From assembly GCF_001854765.1 (NCBI RefSeq), contig NZ_LJJE01000069.1:62001-126000 (forward strand): a stretch of DNA of 64,000 nucleotides, in the 5' to 3' direction. The position numbers and the translations under genes are program-made. Source of the stretch: Vibrio sonorensis. GTDB taxonomy: Bacteria; Pseudomonadota; Gammaproteobacteria; Enterobacterales; Vibrionaceae. Below, in pieces: positions 19,295-28,254 of the stretch. The notes under the pieces were generated by a model that ran no database searches, was not told where the DNA came from, and was given only the letters and a program-made list of their open reading frames with translations. Each line of letters opens with the position of its first letter. The stretch's first letter is position 1.

Positions 19295-20266
19295 ATGACA
19301 AGAGCTCAAGTTGTACGCCCCAAGATGCATAAGGTGGCGATTACAGAGAAAATAGAAGAATCGGAAAAACAGATAATAGTCGGTCAAACGAGGACTGCAC
19401 GAGCGGCACTGGTAGAAGGCCAGTTTATCTCTCATCATTGCGAAGACGGCTTTACCATGCACGGAAGCCGCAGCCATGAGTTGATTGATTCGAACGTGGT
19501 ATCAACTGCGCCAAAGTCTTTTATTATCACTCTGTTGCTCAAAGGAAGGCTTAGTTTTAGTTATGATGAGCTGGAATTTAACCTAAACGCCATACACGGT
19601 GGTATGGGTGTATTGGTCAACCTTGCCAAACCGGTAAACTTCCGTCGTCGTATTTTTAAAAACAACGACATCATTAAAATAAACCTGATGATGGCACCGG
19701 ATTGGCTAGATAGCCGAACGGACCCAGACTGCCCAACTCACCTTTTGACTTCTGGTCACCTAAACCATATCCGTTTTCCTATTGACCGAGAACTTGCGCT
19801 TCTCATTCAAAAAGCTTTGGATTCAAAACAGGAAACGGGCCTTAAAGGCACACTAAAATTTGAATCACTCTCGCTATTAATCATGTCGAAGGTCATCGAG
19901 CAGATTGAGCACACCAAAGTACTTTCACACGACGACGGTTTATCACAAGTGCATCGCAACAGTGTCGAAGATATTATTAGCTACATAGAGCTTAATCTGG
20001 CCGACGAACTTACCTTAGAGTCCTTAGCAGAAAAATTTGCGATGAGCGTATCTAACCTACAGCGCAAGTTTCGACAGCAGATCGGCGTGACCGTCAACAG
20101 CTACATTCGCAGTCGAAGACTGGATGTTGCCAAGCAACACCTTGAGCGCGGACTTGTGAGCATTACCGAAGCCGCATACGAAGCGGGATATAACCACCCT
20201 GCCAACTTCACGATCGCATTTAAGAAAGCTTATGGAGTCCCTCCAGCACAGTTAGCTAAGCGATAG
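19295..20266 (+). CDS. AraC-family regulator of siderophore uptake (VctR-like)
   Basis: A 323-residue transcription factor. The C-terminal 100 residues carry two AraC helix-turn-helix motifs: LTLESLAEKFAMSVSNLQRK, then GLVSITEAAYEAGYNHPANF and TIAFKKAYGVPPAQL. The N-terminal part (about residues 30-190) is a likely sensor domain with no recognised family name. It diverges from vctA across the Fur-like site and faces cueR and vctC. In V. cholerae the matching gene (vctR) is needed for use of the cognate siderophore. By analogy it probably activates vctA and vctPDGC when the ferric siderophore is present, and it is itself likely iron-regulated. Confidence 0.85.
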   Translation: MTRAQVVRPKMHKVAITEKIEESEKQIIVGQTRTARAALVEGQFISHHCEDGFTMHGSRSHELIDSNVVSTAPKSFIITLLLKGRLSFSYDELEFNLNAIHGGMGVLVNLAKPVNFRRRIFKNNDIIKINLMMAPDWLDSRTDPDCPTHLLTSGHLNHIRFPIDRELALLIQKALDSKQETGLKGTLKFESLSLLIMSKVIEQIEHTKVLSHDDGLSQVHRNSVEDIISYIELNLADELTLESLAEKFAMSVSNLQRKFRQQIGVTVNSYIRSRRLDVAKQHLERGLVSITEAAYEAGYNHPANFTIAFKKAYGVPPAQLAKR

Positions 20267-20363
20267 TGCTTAAACCCAAATAGGGATAAACTAAACGAGC
20301 TGACAACAAAATCATTTGGTTTGAATAGTTAGTTGGCTCATGGCTTTAAAATGGGAGTGGTAT

Positions 20364-20750
20364 ATGAACATTGGTACTGTAGCGGAAATAACCGGACTGT
20401 CGACAAAATCGATTCGGCTGTATGAAGAGAAAGGAATTATTGCCACTCCACCGAGAACTGAATCTGGTTACCGAGAATACAGTGAAAAACACCTTCAACA
20501 ACTTAACTTGGTATCACGTGCAAAAAATGCCGGGTTTTCTTTAGCTGAATGCAAAGAGTTTGTGCAACTGGCCAACAATCCAAGCCGCAAGAGCAGTGAA
20601 GTAAAAACCAAAGCGGCGTTAAAGCTTACCGAAGTAAGACATAAGATTGCTCACCTTCAAGAGATTGAAAAGCAATTGGCAGAATGGGTAGATGCATGTC
20701 CGGGCAACGCAGAAAGTACGTGCCCGATCATTGATGATTTAACCAAATAG
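20364..20750 (+). CDS. cueR: copper-responsive MerR regulator CueR
   Basis: A 128-residue MerR regulator with features that match CueR exactly: winged helix MNIGTVAEITGLSTKSIRLY, Ser at position 77 (hallmark of +1 metal sensing), and Cys 112 and Cys 120 in CPGNAESTC, the Cu(I) ligand pair with seven residues between. ATG 20364 follows GGGAG; the longer frame from 20340 adds eight residues absent in the family. No copper ATPase or oxidase gene is nearby, so its targets are elsewhere. It is inserted between the vctR-like gene and vctC, and ends 5 nt from the convergent vctC stop. Confidence 0.9.
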   Translation: MNIGTVAEITGLSTKSIRLYEEKGIIATPPRTESGYREYSEKHLQQLNLVSRAKNAGFSLAECKEFVQLANNPSRKSSEVKTKAALKLTEVRHKIAHLQEIEKQLAEWVDACPGNAESTCPIIDDLTK

Positions 20751-20755
20751 CAATG

Positions 20756-21511
20756 TTAGTGATAGGTACACATACGACGACCATTCACTTCGATAATATT
20801 AAACGGGGTCTCATAAATACGTTCTAATGTTGAAGAAGTGATGACTTCTTCGACGTCGCCTTGTGCAACAATTGACCCTTTCTTTAACGCCACGATTGTG
20901 TCGCAGTAGCAAGCCGCAAAATTAATATCGTGGATAACCACCACTACCGCTTTATTCATCTCTTCGGCCAATCGGCGAATATTGCGCATAATTTGCAATG
21001 AGTGTTTGATATCCAAGTTGTTCAATGGCTCGTCGAGGAATACAAAATCCGTATCTTGAGCAATGACCATGGCAATAAATGCCAACTGTCTTTGACCACC
21101 ACTTAACTCATCTAAGTAACGTTCGGAAATAGTGGAGAGATCGAGGTACTCTATCGCTTTGTCGATGGCAGCGTGATCGTCGCTATTAAGCTTGCCTTGG
21201 CTATGAGGAAATCGACCAAACGAAATCAGTTCTCGCACCGTAAATCGCATAGTGACGGAGTTAGCCTGCCTCAATACCGCCAGTTTCTTAGCTAAAGAGC
21301 GGGTGTCCCACTCTTCTAACTCTTTGCTGTCAATAATCACACGGCCACTGTCTTTTGATAGTAATCGACTGGCCATGGAGAGCAGCGTACTTTTCCCTGC
21401 TCCATTCGGGCCGATAATTGCCGTGACTTTCCCTTTGTCAAAGGCCGTCGTCGCTTCTTTTACAACATCGGTTTGACCAAAGGTTTTACTTACGTTTTCA
21501 ATGGTAATCAT
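20756..21511 (-). CDS. vctC: ferric siderophore ABC transporter, ATP-binding protein
   Basis: The 251-residue ATPase that powers ferric-siderophore import across the inner membrane. Walker A is GPNGAGKST (near residues 34-42), the signature LDELSGGQRQLAFIAM, Walker B DFVFLDEPLNNLD, and the switch His is in VVVVIHDINFAACYCD. It belongs to the FepC/FhuC-type importers. It is the last gene of the vctPDGC operon, starting 5 nt after vctG stops, and converges with cueR. Confidence 0.92.
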   Translation of the reverse strand: MITIENVSKTFGQTDVVKEATTAFDKGKVTAIIGPNGAGKSTLLSMASRLLSKDSGRVIIDSKELEEWDTRSLAKKLAVLRQANSVTMRFTVRELISFGRFPHSQGKLNSDDHAAIDKAIEYLDLSTISERYLDELSGGQRQLAFIAMVIAQDTDFVFLDEPLNNLDIKHSLQIMRNIRRLAEEMNKAVVVVIHDINFAACYCDTIVALKKGSIVAQGDVEEVITSSTLERIYETPFNIIEVNGRRMCTYH

Positions 21512-21516
21512 ATGTA

Positions 21517-22467
21517 TTAACTAATTTTGTTTCTAAGAAGCAGCGATAAGAAATAGATGCCGCCAATAAAGTTAATCACCACACTTAAGGTGGTTGAAAA
21601 ACCAAAGGCATTTTCAATAATCCACTGCCCGCTAAGCAAGGCTGCCACTGATAGTAGTGAGCTTGCTAGAAGTAATGTTTTATGCTCGTAGGTATTAAAC
21701 ATTTCCCTGGTCAAGTTACACACCAAAAAACCAAAGAACATAATCGGGCCAATAAGTGCGGTAGAAATCGACACCAATATCGCAGTCAAAACAAGTACTC
21801 GCATGCTAACGGCTTTTACGTTAACACCGAGTCCCATTGCGTTGTCTTTACCGAGCCAAAAAACGTCTAGAGTTCGGTGCTGCTTGTAAAGAAGCAGAGT
21901 AACCAGCGCCAATACAGGGCCACAGATATAGACTAACTCAACCTTTACGTTGTTAAAGCTAGCAAACATATTTTCCTGTACTGATGCGAACTCGTTGGGG
22001 TCCATCATCATAATAAAGAAGGACGACAAGTTGCCGAAGAGTTGGCCCAAAATAACGCCGAGTAATAACAGCATCATTAAGTTCAGCCGCTCACCTTTAA
22101 AGTAAAAACTAAACAAAACAACTGAAAACCCAACCATTACGGTTAGAGAAAGTGCAAAGTTAGCGTACTCGTTGACCGTGAAGTATCCCATACTTCCCGA
22201 TGCGGCAACGACCAATACTTGAGTCAAAAGATACAGGCTATCAAAGCCCATTATACTCGGCGTGAGTATTCGATTATCCGTGATCGTTTGAAAGGTCAAC
22301 GTTGCCTGAGCAAGAGCAATACCAGCTAGTACCATTGCCAAGACTTTTGGTACGCGCCGCGACAAAAAGTACTGATAGTTATCAGCATTTAATCCAATGC
22401 CAATGAAAAGCGCCATAAACAAAAGTGCAATCAGCGCAAGGCCGAACAGTTTAGTTCTATCTCGCAT
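21517..22467 (-). CDS. vctG: ferric siderophore ABC transporter, permease (FecCD family)
   Basis: A 316-residue integral membrane permease of the BtuC/FecCD family with about nine transmembrane helices. Typical elements are FLSRRVPKVLAMVLAGIALA near the N-terminus, ILTPSIMGFDSLYLL, and the C-terminal GPIMFFGFLVCNLTREMF. It pairs with VctD in the inner membrane and binds VctC. Its start overlaps the end of vctD by 11 bp, which suggests translational coupling. Confidence 0.92.
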   Translation of the reverse strand: MRDRTKLFGLALIALLFMALFIGIGLNADNYQYFLSRRVPKVLAMVLAGIALAQATLTFQTITDNRILTPSIMGFDSLYLLTQVLVVAASGSMGYFTVNEYANFALSLTVMVGFSVVLFSFYFKGERLNLMMLLLLGVILGQLFGNLSSFFIMMMDPNEFASVQENMFASFNNVKVELVYICGPVLALVTLLLYKQHRTLDVFWLGKDNAMGLGVNVKAVSMRVLVLTAILVSISTALIGPIMFFGFLVCNLTREMFNTYEHKTLLLASSLLSVAALLSGQWIIENAFGFSTTLSVVINFIGGIYFLSLLLRNKIS

Positions 22468-23395
22468 GTCTCTCTCCTCTTAGGATAAAGAACAAGAAGA
22501 GAACACCGCCGACAACACTAATGATCATCGAAATCGGAATTTCATAAGGGAAGATTATCAGTCGTCCTATCACGTCACATATCAGCACCATCATCGCGCC
22601 GACAATCGCGGTCAGCGGAATGTTGCGTTTGAGGTTATCGCCAAAATAGTGGCTGACTAAGTTGGGGACGATTAAACCAAGGAACGGCAGTAGCCCGACA
22701 ATCATAACTACCGAAGCAGACATTACGGAGACTAAAAGCACACCAATAACAACGACCTGTTGATAGTTAAGGCCTAAGTTAACGGCAAAGTCTTTACCCA
22801 ACCCGACCGCAGAAATACGAGTCGCGTAGAGGTAACTAAAAATGGACACGGGAAGCGCGATGTAAAGTAACTCGTAGTCACCCTGTAACAAGTTGCCAAA
22901 GTTGGCGACCGCCCAACCAGACATATTTTGAATGGCGTCGTATCGATAGGCTATGAACGTCGCCAGTGACTCAATCACATTACCAAAGATAATACCGATA
23001 AGTGGCACATAGATAGCATTCTTAAACTGAATACGATTGATAAAAGTAACGAATATCAAAGTACCCAACATCGCCACCAAGAAAATCAACCAAATCTGTT
23101 CGCCATCACCAAAGATGACCAAACTGATGACATACCCTAGCATGGCGCTGTCGATGGTCCCCGATGTCGAAGGAGCCGCAAAGCGGTTTTGACTGATTTG
23201 CTGCATAATAAGACCAGCAATGCTCAATCCTCCCCCTGCGAGCAATATGGCGAGGAGTCTAGGCAGTCGACTGGTAACGAGTAGGTGCCACGCTTGTTCA
23301 TCACCTTCCAACAGCGCTTTGGGGTCGAGTTGCCCGACCCCGACAAACACTGAGGCAATGCAAAGTACTAAGAGTACAAGCAATAACTTCTTCAA
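22457..23395 (-). CDS. vctD: ferric siderophore ABC transporter, permease (FecCD family)
   Basis: A 312-residue FecCD permease, partner of VctG. Visible are TSRLPRLLAILLAGGGLSIAG, FAAPSTSGTIDSAMLG, the coupling-helix region LGKDFAVNLGLNYQQ, and VGLLPFLGLIVPNLVSHYFG followed by RNIPLTAIVGAM. It probably has nine to ten transmembrane helices. It follows vctP by 27 nt and overlaps vctG by 11 bp, the same order as in V. cholerae. Confidence 0.92.
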   Translation of the reverse strand: MKKLLLVLLVLCIASVFVGVGQLDPKALLEGDEQAWHLLVTSRLPRLLAILLAGGGLSIAGLIMQQISQNRFAAPSTSGTIDSAMLGYVISLVIFGDGEQIWLIFLVAMLGTLIFVTFINRIQFKNAIYVPLIGIIFGNVIESLATFIAYRYDAIQNMSGWAVANFGNLLQGDYELLYIALPVSIFSYLYATRISAVGLGKDFAVNLGLNYQQVVVIGVLLVSVMSASVVMIVGLLPFLGLIVPNLVSHYFGDNLKRNIPLTAIVGAMMVLICDVIGRLIIFPYEIPISMIISVVGGVLFLFFILRGERHAR

Positions 23396-23422
23396 AGCTA
23401 ACCTCTGCTATGCGCTCTCTGC

Positions 23423-24331
23423 TTAGTTCAAGCCGATTGAGCTTTCGATGTCTTGAATCATTTGCTCAGTCGCTTGTAAACCAGAAATAGACAGATACCA
23501 AGCGTTGATATCTAAGAAAGCCATATGTTTGTTTTTGTATGCGTTGGTCGCTTGAACCAGATCGTTTTCAAACGACTCTCTTGTTTTGCTTTTTCCTTTG
23601 TTTACTAACTTGTCGCGGTCAATGATCAGCAAAGTACTAGGGTTCGCTTCTCGAATAAACTCGTAAGAGATCAAATCACCGTGGCGGCTCTCTTTGATGC
23701 CTTCCACTGTTTCTAGAAAGCCAAAGTCTTTATAAATGGCAGAGAATCTTGATTGCGAACCAAAAGTCGTTACGTTGCCGCCCGAGCTCATTACCGTTAG
23801 TGCATCAACGTTGTTTGACTGGTTGTAATCGCGAATAGCTTGGAACTTATCATCAAGCTCGCTGATCTTCTTCTCAACAAAGTCGTTTTTATCAAACACT
23901 TTACCAAGGTTGCGCCATTGTTCCTGAGTACTTTCCCAATACCCTTTTTTGTCGTCAGCCGCAAAAACAATTGTTGGTGCGATTTCTGATAACTCGTTGT
24001 ACTTGGCGGCGCCACGAGAACCAACAATGATCAGATCGGGTTTCTGGGTAAAGATGGTTTCGAAATCAGGTTCGAACAGGCTACCTACAGTTACGTAATC
24101 GCCATCGCGATACTTAGCAAGGTATTCAGGATAAAGGCTAACTTTAGCGATAGCGACCGGATCGATACCAAAGCTGTGTACTGTATCTAGTGCACCCATA
24201 CCAATAACAACCACGCGTTCTGGTTGCGTTTCGACTTTGGTTACACCTTTCAAGTGTTCAACTTCAACCCAATCAGCGTGAGCACTGAATGTTGCTAAAG
24301 CACTAAGAATAACTGAGGCTGCTTTTTTCAT
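23423..24331 (-). CDS. vctP: periplasmic ferric siderophore-binding protein
   Basis: A 302-residue periplasmic binding protein that hands the ferric siderophore to VctDG. A signal peptide MKKAASVILSALATFSAHA precedes a FatB/FepB-type fold: VVVIGMGALDTVHSFGIDP, PDFETIFTQKPDLIIVGSRG, and LISYEFIREANPSTLLIIDRD. It is the first gene of the vct operon. A Fur-box-like site lies 24-42 nt upstream of its ATG, so iron repression is expected. Confidence 0.92.
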   Translation of the reverse strand: MKKAASVILSALATFSAHADWVEVEHLKGVTKVETQPERVVVIGMGALDTVHSFGIDPVAIAKVSLYPEYLAKYRDGDYVTVGSLFEPDFETIFTQKPDLIIVGSRGAAKYNELSEIAPTIVFAADDKKGYWESTQEQWRNLGKVFDKNDFVEKKISELDDKFQAIRDYNQSNNVDALTVMSSGGNVTTFGSQSRFSAIYKDFGFLETVEGIKESRHGDLISYEFIREANPSTLLIIDRDKLVNKGKSKTRESFENDLVQATNAYKNKHMAFLDINAWYLSISGLQATEQMIQDIESSIGLN

Positions 24332-24354
24332 TGGATTTACCCTATAATTAAAAT

Positions 24355-24373
24355 GCTATGCATTATCATTTAG
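24355..24373 (-). promoter_or_regulatory. candidate Fur box upstream of vctP
   Basis: On the minus strand CTAAATGATAATGCATAGC agrees with the Fur consensus at 12 of 19 positions, including AATGATAAT. A wider inverted repeat AAATG...CATTT surrounds it. It lies just upstream of vctP, the first gene of the transporter operon. Confidence 0.55.
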
Positions 24374-24531
24374 ATTCAACCTAATGTCATCAGTAAATTT
24401 TCATAAAAAACAGCAAAATAGTTTTATCATACAGAAAAACAACTCAGGCTTTATCGAGTTGAAACGATGAATTTGAAGGGAATAAGATGGCAAACAGCGT
24501 TGCTTACCATCTTGATTAGGCACTGGTTTGA

Positions 24532-24924
24532 TTAAAAGAAATCGATCGAAGAACGCCCTGAGGACTTCTTGTTTTCCTGCGGCTCTAGGGGTTTTTCTTC
24601 CTGTGGCGGTTTGTCTTTTTTAGCGGCCTGCTCTGCTTTGGGCTTACTTTTAACTGGCTTAACCACTTCCTCTACTGGTACATCGCAGACCACGACATAA
24701 TACTCTTGGTTAAACTCAAAAAAGTCGCCATCATACATCTTTCGTCGCTTACGCGTTTCAAGTTCACCGTTGACCGCAACGTAACCTTCAGAGATAACGT
24801 GTTTGGCCTCGCCTCCCCCACTCACCAAGTTGGCGATTTTAAAAACCTTGTACAACTCAATCGGTTGGCTAGACACTTCTATCCCAATCGCTTCAATTTC
24901 TATCTCTTGCTCGTCGTCTTGCAC
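24532..24924 (-). CDS. S4-domain RNA-binding protein (YbcJ-like) with charged tail
   Basis: A 130-residue protein. Residues 20-75 form an S4-like RNA-binding domain: ELYKVFKIANLVSGGGEAKH, then VISEGYVAVNGELETRKRRK and MYDGDFFEF. This resembles the small YbcJ/RNA-binding S4 proteins of about 70-80 residues. The C-terminal 45 residues (KPVKSKPKAEQAAKKDKPPQ and EEKPLEPQENKK) are a low-complexity Lys/Pro/Glu tail that is probably disordered. It may bind structured RNA or ribosomes; the specific target is unknown. It is transcribed alone. Confidence 0.8.
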   Translation of the reverse strand: MQDDEQEIEIEAIGIEVSSQPIELYKVFKIANLVSGGGEAKHVISEGYVAVNGELETRKRRKMYDGDFFEFNQEYYVVVCDVPVEEVVKPVKSKPKAEQAAKKDKPPQEEKPLEPQENKKSSGRSSIDFF

Positions 24925-25021
24925 TACATCTATCCGATCATGTTCAAATTACCAGAGAGTCTAGCGGCTAGAGTCAAATAAATAAACTAAAGTTATAACA
25001 AGCGAGCAAAAGGAAGTACGA

Positions 25022-25813
25022 GTGAAGCCTACTGGTCTGTTGATATTACTATTTCTGGGGTTAGCCTTTTCATGTTACTCACAAACAATGGTTACCATCT
25101 ATGCCGATGATGACTATCCCCCATACAGCTATGAGCAAAACGGCGTGGCCAAAGGTATTTACGCCGATATCTTGCGAGAAACTTTTAACAAGATGCCCGA
25201 GTATCGCGTGATACTGCAACCAGTGCCTTGGAAACGCGGATTAAAGCTGCTGGAAACAGGGAGAGGTTTCGCCTTATACCCACCCTATTTTTACCAACAT
25301 CAGCGTCCTTTTATCTCTCCCTATTCCAAGCCTATTTTAAAAGAAGAAGTCGTCGTTTATTGTCACCCTGACTCTGTACGGGGCCGACGGACTACTCGTT
25401 GGCCGAATGATTTCTATCAATTGAAGTTTGGTCTTAATGAAGGCTTCTCTTTAGGGGGTGAAGCCTTTTGGTCCGCGGTGGATAAAAAAGAAGTGTCTCT
25501 ATCGATCGTTAAAGGCCACCACAAAAACATCATGCGCCTATATCAGCAAGAAATTGACTGCTATATCAATGACAGACTTTCCATTTTATGGGCATTGAGT
25601 GACTTAGTTAATCGCGGTGATATCAGTGCATCGTCTGAGTTAATACTCACTGCAACAGTGAGTAGCGAGTATGGTTATTTGGGCTTTACCAATCAAAACG
25701 AACAAAGCTATCCGTACAAAGAAGACTTCGTAAACCAGTTCAACAATGCCCTCACAACCATGATCAACGAAGGTCGCATTGAGCAGATCGTCGCTGAATA
25801 CCTTACTCGTTAG
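25022..25813 (+). CDS. periplasmic solute-binding protein, family 3-like
   Basis: A 263-residue protein with a signal peptide (MKPTGLLILLFLGLAFSCYS) and the start of an amino-acid-type binding domain: VTIYADDDYPPYSYEQNGVA followed by KGIYADILRETF. Such stand-alone proteins in vibrios bind small polar ligands and need not belong to a transporter; none is encoded nearby. A GTG start is used, supported by AGGAAG 6 nt upstream. The downstream LuxR-type regulator gene is 100 nt away. The ligand cannot be told from sequence. Confidence 0.82.
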   Translation: MKPTGLLILLFLGLAFSCYSQTMVTIYADDDYPPYSYEQNGVAKGIYADILRETFNKMPEYRVILQPVPWKRGLKLLETGRGFALYPPYFYQHQRPFISPYSKPILKEEVVVYCHPDSVRGRRTTRWPNDFYQLKFGLNEGFSLGGEAFWSAVDKKEVSLSIVKGHHKNIMRLYQQEIDCYINDRLSILWALSDLVNRGDISASSELILTATVSSEYGYLGFTNQNEQSYPYKEDFVNQFNNALTTMINEGRIEQIVAEYLTR

Positions 25814-25913
25814 CCTTTCCAATCTGGCAACACACCTTTCCAAGCAATCATCGATTAATCAATTAGATTCAATACATAGCCTTAAGAAATAGAAAATTCA
25901 AAGCGAGTCTAAA

Positions 25914-26534
25914 ATGCCAGTTAAACGTATTGTAGTAGCCGATGCTCAGCCTCTCGTTAGAGAAGCGCTCACCCAGATTATCAATCAAGTGCTTCCCTAC
26001 TCCGAGGTACTGCCTAGCCAGAATGCTAATGAAGTGATGCACATTATTAAGAATCACAGCGTGAGTTTACTAATCCTAGATGTAAACCTCATTGAGTCTG
26101 ATGGATTTGATCTAGTGAGACGCGCTAAAGCCTTTGGTTATCGAGGTAAAATACTGTTTTTATCCAGCAGTCAACACCCGATGTTCACTGAAATGGCGCA
26201 AAGACTGGATGTTGACGGATATATTGAGAAATCAGAGCCGACCAATATAATTCGCGAAGGTATTGTAAACGTCATGCACGGGTACACCGTGTTCAAACGT
26301 TGTTCCAACTCGCATAAACCCATCCAACTGTCTAAAAGAGAAACCGTTGTGTTTAACTATCTAGTTAATGGTCACAGCAATAAAGACATTGCAGCAATGC
26401 TTTGTCTAAGCTCAAAAACCGTCAGTACCTATAAGTCTCGTATCTTAAAAAAACACAATGTTCGATCAATTATAGAGTTAGTGAATACCTTTGGGCAGTT
26501 GAACGATGTTTCACACTCAATTGCCGATCGATAA
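25914..26534 (+). CDS. LuxR/NarL-type response regulator
   Basis: A 206-residue regulator with an N-terminal receiver domain and a C-terminal LuxR helix-turn-helix (LSKRETVVFNYLVNGHSNKD then IAAMLCLSSKTVSTYKSRIL). The phosphoacceptor is probably Asp56 in LLILDVNL and the conserved Lys is in DGYIEKSEP. The usual acidic pair near residue 10 is Asp-Ala rather than Asp-Asp, which may weaken Mg binding and phosphorylation. No sensor kinase is adjacent. Its 3' end overlaps the convergent LysR gene by 65 bp. Confidence 0.87.
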   Translation: MPVKRIVVADAQPLVREALTQIINQVLPYSEVLPSQNANEVMHIIKNHSVSLLILDVNLIESDGFDLVRRAKAFGYRGKILFLSSSQHPMFTEMAQRLDVDGYIEKSEPTNIIREGIVNVMHGYTVFKRCSNSHKPIQLSKRETVVFNYLVNGHSNKDIAAMLCLSSKTVSTYKSRILKKHNVRSIIELVNTFGQLNDVSHSIADR

Positions 26535-27396
26535 CCTCATACAACAGTTGGTGCAATGGACTGCCGTGGAACTCCTTTTTGTATTTAACCACTATACTGG
26601 GGGAAAAATCCGCACCTAGCTCATCGGGAAGTACAGTAGCCGATATTCCAGAAATACTATTGAGGGTAAAAGGGACATAAGTGACGCAATCCAGCTCTTG
26701 ATGTAACTCTTTTAGCAGTGTGAAATTTTCCACCGTGGCAATAATGTTGGGTTCGTAACCAGCGTCTATCATTCGATACCTTACTCTTTCGGTGTCTTCT
26801 GACCAACCTAAAACCGTCAGGGTAACCATGGGAAGTTTTAGTCGCTCAAAGGCATCGAGATGTGAATTTCTTTGCGACGTAATTAGACTTGGGCGAAATT
26901 TACCTAAATGCAATTGATGAACGCGTTGATCTAAGCTGGGGTCAAAATAGTTGATCGCCATATCGATTTTACCATTAACTATGTCTTGGTCCGTTGAAGG
27001 AGACCAAGCTGCCAACTTGATCTTGGCTTTAGGTAAACGTTTCATCAGTTCAAACAACACCGCTTTACCTTTAAAATAGTAGGCGATACTGGGCATAGAA
27101 ATAACTACCCATTTGTCATATTCCTTCGGGTCAAAGCTTTGAAAGCTGGTCACCGAGTCTAATAGTGACACTCCCTCAGCGATTCTATGCAGATTGGCTT
27201 CTAGCCACTCTGTTGGTTCATAGTGAGATTTCCCGCGTACAAACAACGGATCCCCCAACTGCTCGCGTAATTTAGTTAGTTGCTTACTCACTGCACTTTC
27301 TGTTTTTCCTAATGCTTTTGCGACTGGCTTTAACTTCCTATGCTGATAAAGCAGTGGTAATACGCCCAGCAAATTGTAATCAACTTCATTATTCAT
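26470..27396 (-). CDS. LysR-family transcriptional regulator
   Basis: A 308-residue LysR-type regulator. The DNA-binding part reads YNLLGVLPLLYQHRKLKPVA followed by KALGKTESAVSKQLTKLREQ and LGDPLFVRGKSHYEPTEW, and the rest is a periplasmic-binding-like effector domain. It belongs to the ToxR-leader-like branch common in vibrios where the domain is followed by MPSIAYYF rather than a standard linker. No obvious target is divergent from it, as the GST gene ends upstream. Its 3' end overlaps the response-regulator gene by 65 bp on the other strand. Confidence 0.88.
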   Translation of the reverse strand: MNNEVDYNLLGVLPLLYQHRKLKPVAKALGKTESAVSKQLTKLREQLGDPLFVRGKSHYEPTEWLEANLHRIAEGVSLLDSVTSFQSFDPKEYDKWVVISMPSIAYYFKGKAVLFELMKRLPKAKIKLAAWSPSTDQDIVNGKIDMAINYFDPSLDQRVHQLHLGKFRPSLITSQRNSHLDAFERLKLPMVTLTVLGWSEDTERVRYRMIDAGYEPNIIATVENFTLLKELHQELDCVTYVPFTLNSISGISATVLPDELGADFSPSIVVKYKKEFHGSPLHQLLYEVIDRQLSVKHRSTAQRYSLTL

Positions 27397-27561
27397 AGTG
27401 TCGGCCAGTGTGAGGGAAAAAGATTTAATATCATCAGAATAAAAACAAGTATCGAATGCAAATTAAGTATCTATTTTTGTGATTAATTAAAGCCTAGCCA
27501 GACTCGCCCTATCGAGCTTTAATATCGCAAGGGCGAGAGGACATATCGTTGCTGACTTAGA

Positions 27562-28172
27562 TTATTGAAAAGCGGAACGTTGAGATACAGAGTCAAACCA
27601 CTTGGCAATCGCCGGATAGCTTTCTAGCACCGCAATTTCCAGCGCCTTTGTACAAAAATTAATAAAGATAAAGGCGGTAATATCGACAATCGTAAATTGC
27701 TCACTCGCCACGTACTTCGAGTTCTCTAGCCTAGTGTTGAGTGTCGGCAAAAACTGTTCAACGCGAATCTTTGACTCTTCACCCCATGCTTTAACACAAG
27801 TCTCCCTGTCTGAGTAGATACCGGTAGTATTTCTAAATGATTGAAATGCCGTATAAAGTCCTTGAAACTCCACTACGCGATGCCACATTTCGACTTGGGC
27901 TTTTTCAACCGCATCTCGCCCAAAAAGGTGTTTCTCATTTGGCGTAATTTCATCAAAGTAGCGACAAATTGCCACGCTTTCACAAAGACTTCTACCATCT
28001 TCAAACTCCAGAACCGGCACCTTGCATTAACCGATTTCGCAGTGAATTCATCCTTTAGGTTATCACCCGAGCGCACGTTGAGTTCTACTCGTTCCACCTC
28101 TGCACCTATCTCTTTCAAAAATAGAGACACTCGTTTACAACTCGGTGTCATTGCCGTTTCGTATAATTTCAT
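27562..28172 (-). pseudogene. glutathione S-transferase family protein, frameshifted
   Basis: The first part, MKLYETAMTPSCKRVSLFLK, is a GST N-terminal thioredoxin-like domain. The second part continues with PVLEFEDGRSLCESVAICRY, the typical glutathione-binding cis-Pro and Glu-Ser segment, and an all-helical C-terminal domain ending FDSVSQRSAFQ. The two parts are in different frames; one base is missing in the T pair at 28022-28023. Adding it gives NAKVPVLEFEDG and a normal 203-residue GST. I regard this as a likely sequencing error. The gene is divergent from a TetR regulator, with operator-like palindromes between, so it is probably that regulator's target. Confidence 0.85.
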
Positions 28173-28185
28173 TGTTTCTTCCTTT

Positions 28186-28233
28186 ATCTAACCGATCGTT
28201 TAGATTAAAATAGAGAATAACTAAACGTTCAGT
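28186..28233. promoter_or_regulatory. two operator-like palindromes between GST and TetR genes
   Basis: A 20-bp near-perfect palindrome spans 28186-28205: arms ATCTAA and TTAGAT around CGATCG, with one mismatched pair. A second imperfect palindrome, ACTAAACGTTCAGT, lies at 28220-28233. Both sit between the divergent GST and TetR genes, so they are candidate binding sites for the TetR protein. Confidence 0.55.
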
Positions 28234-28254
28234 CAAGTAAAAATTGAGAATCTA

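Noticed and set aside
25914..27396. Overlap of the LuxR-type and LysR genes as an annotation error
   Set aside because: Both have complete family domains up to their ends. A 65-bp convergent overlap of C-terminal codons is acceptable, so I kept both.
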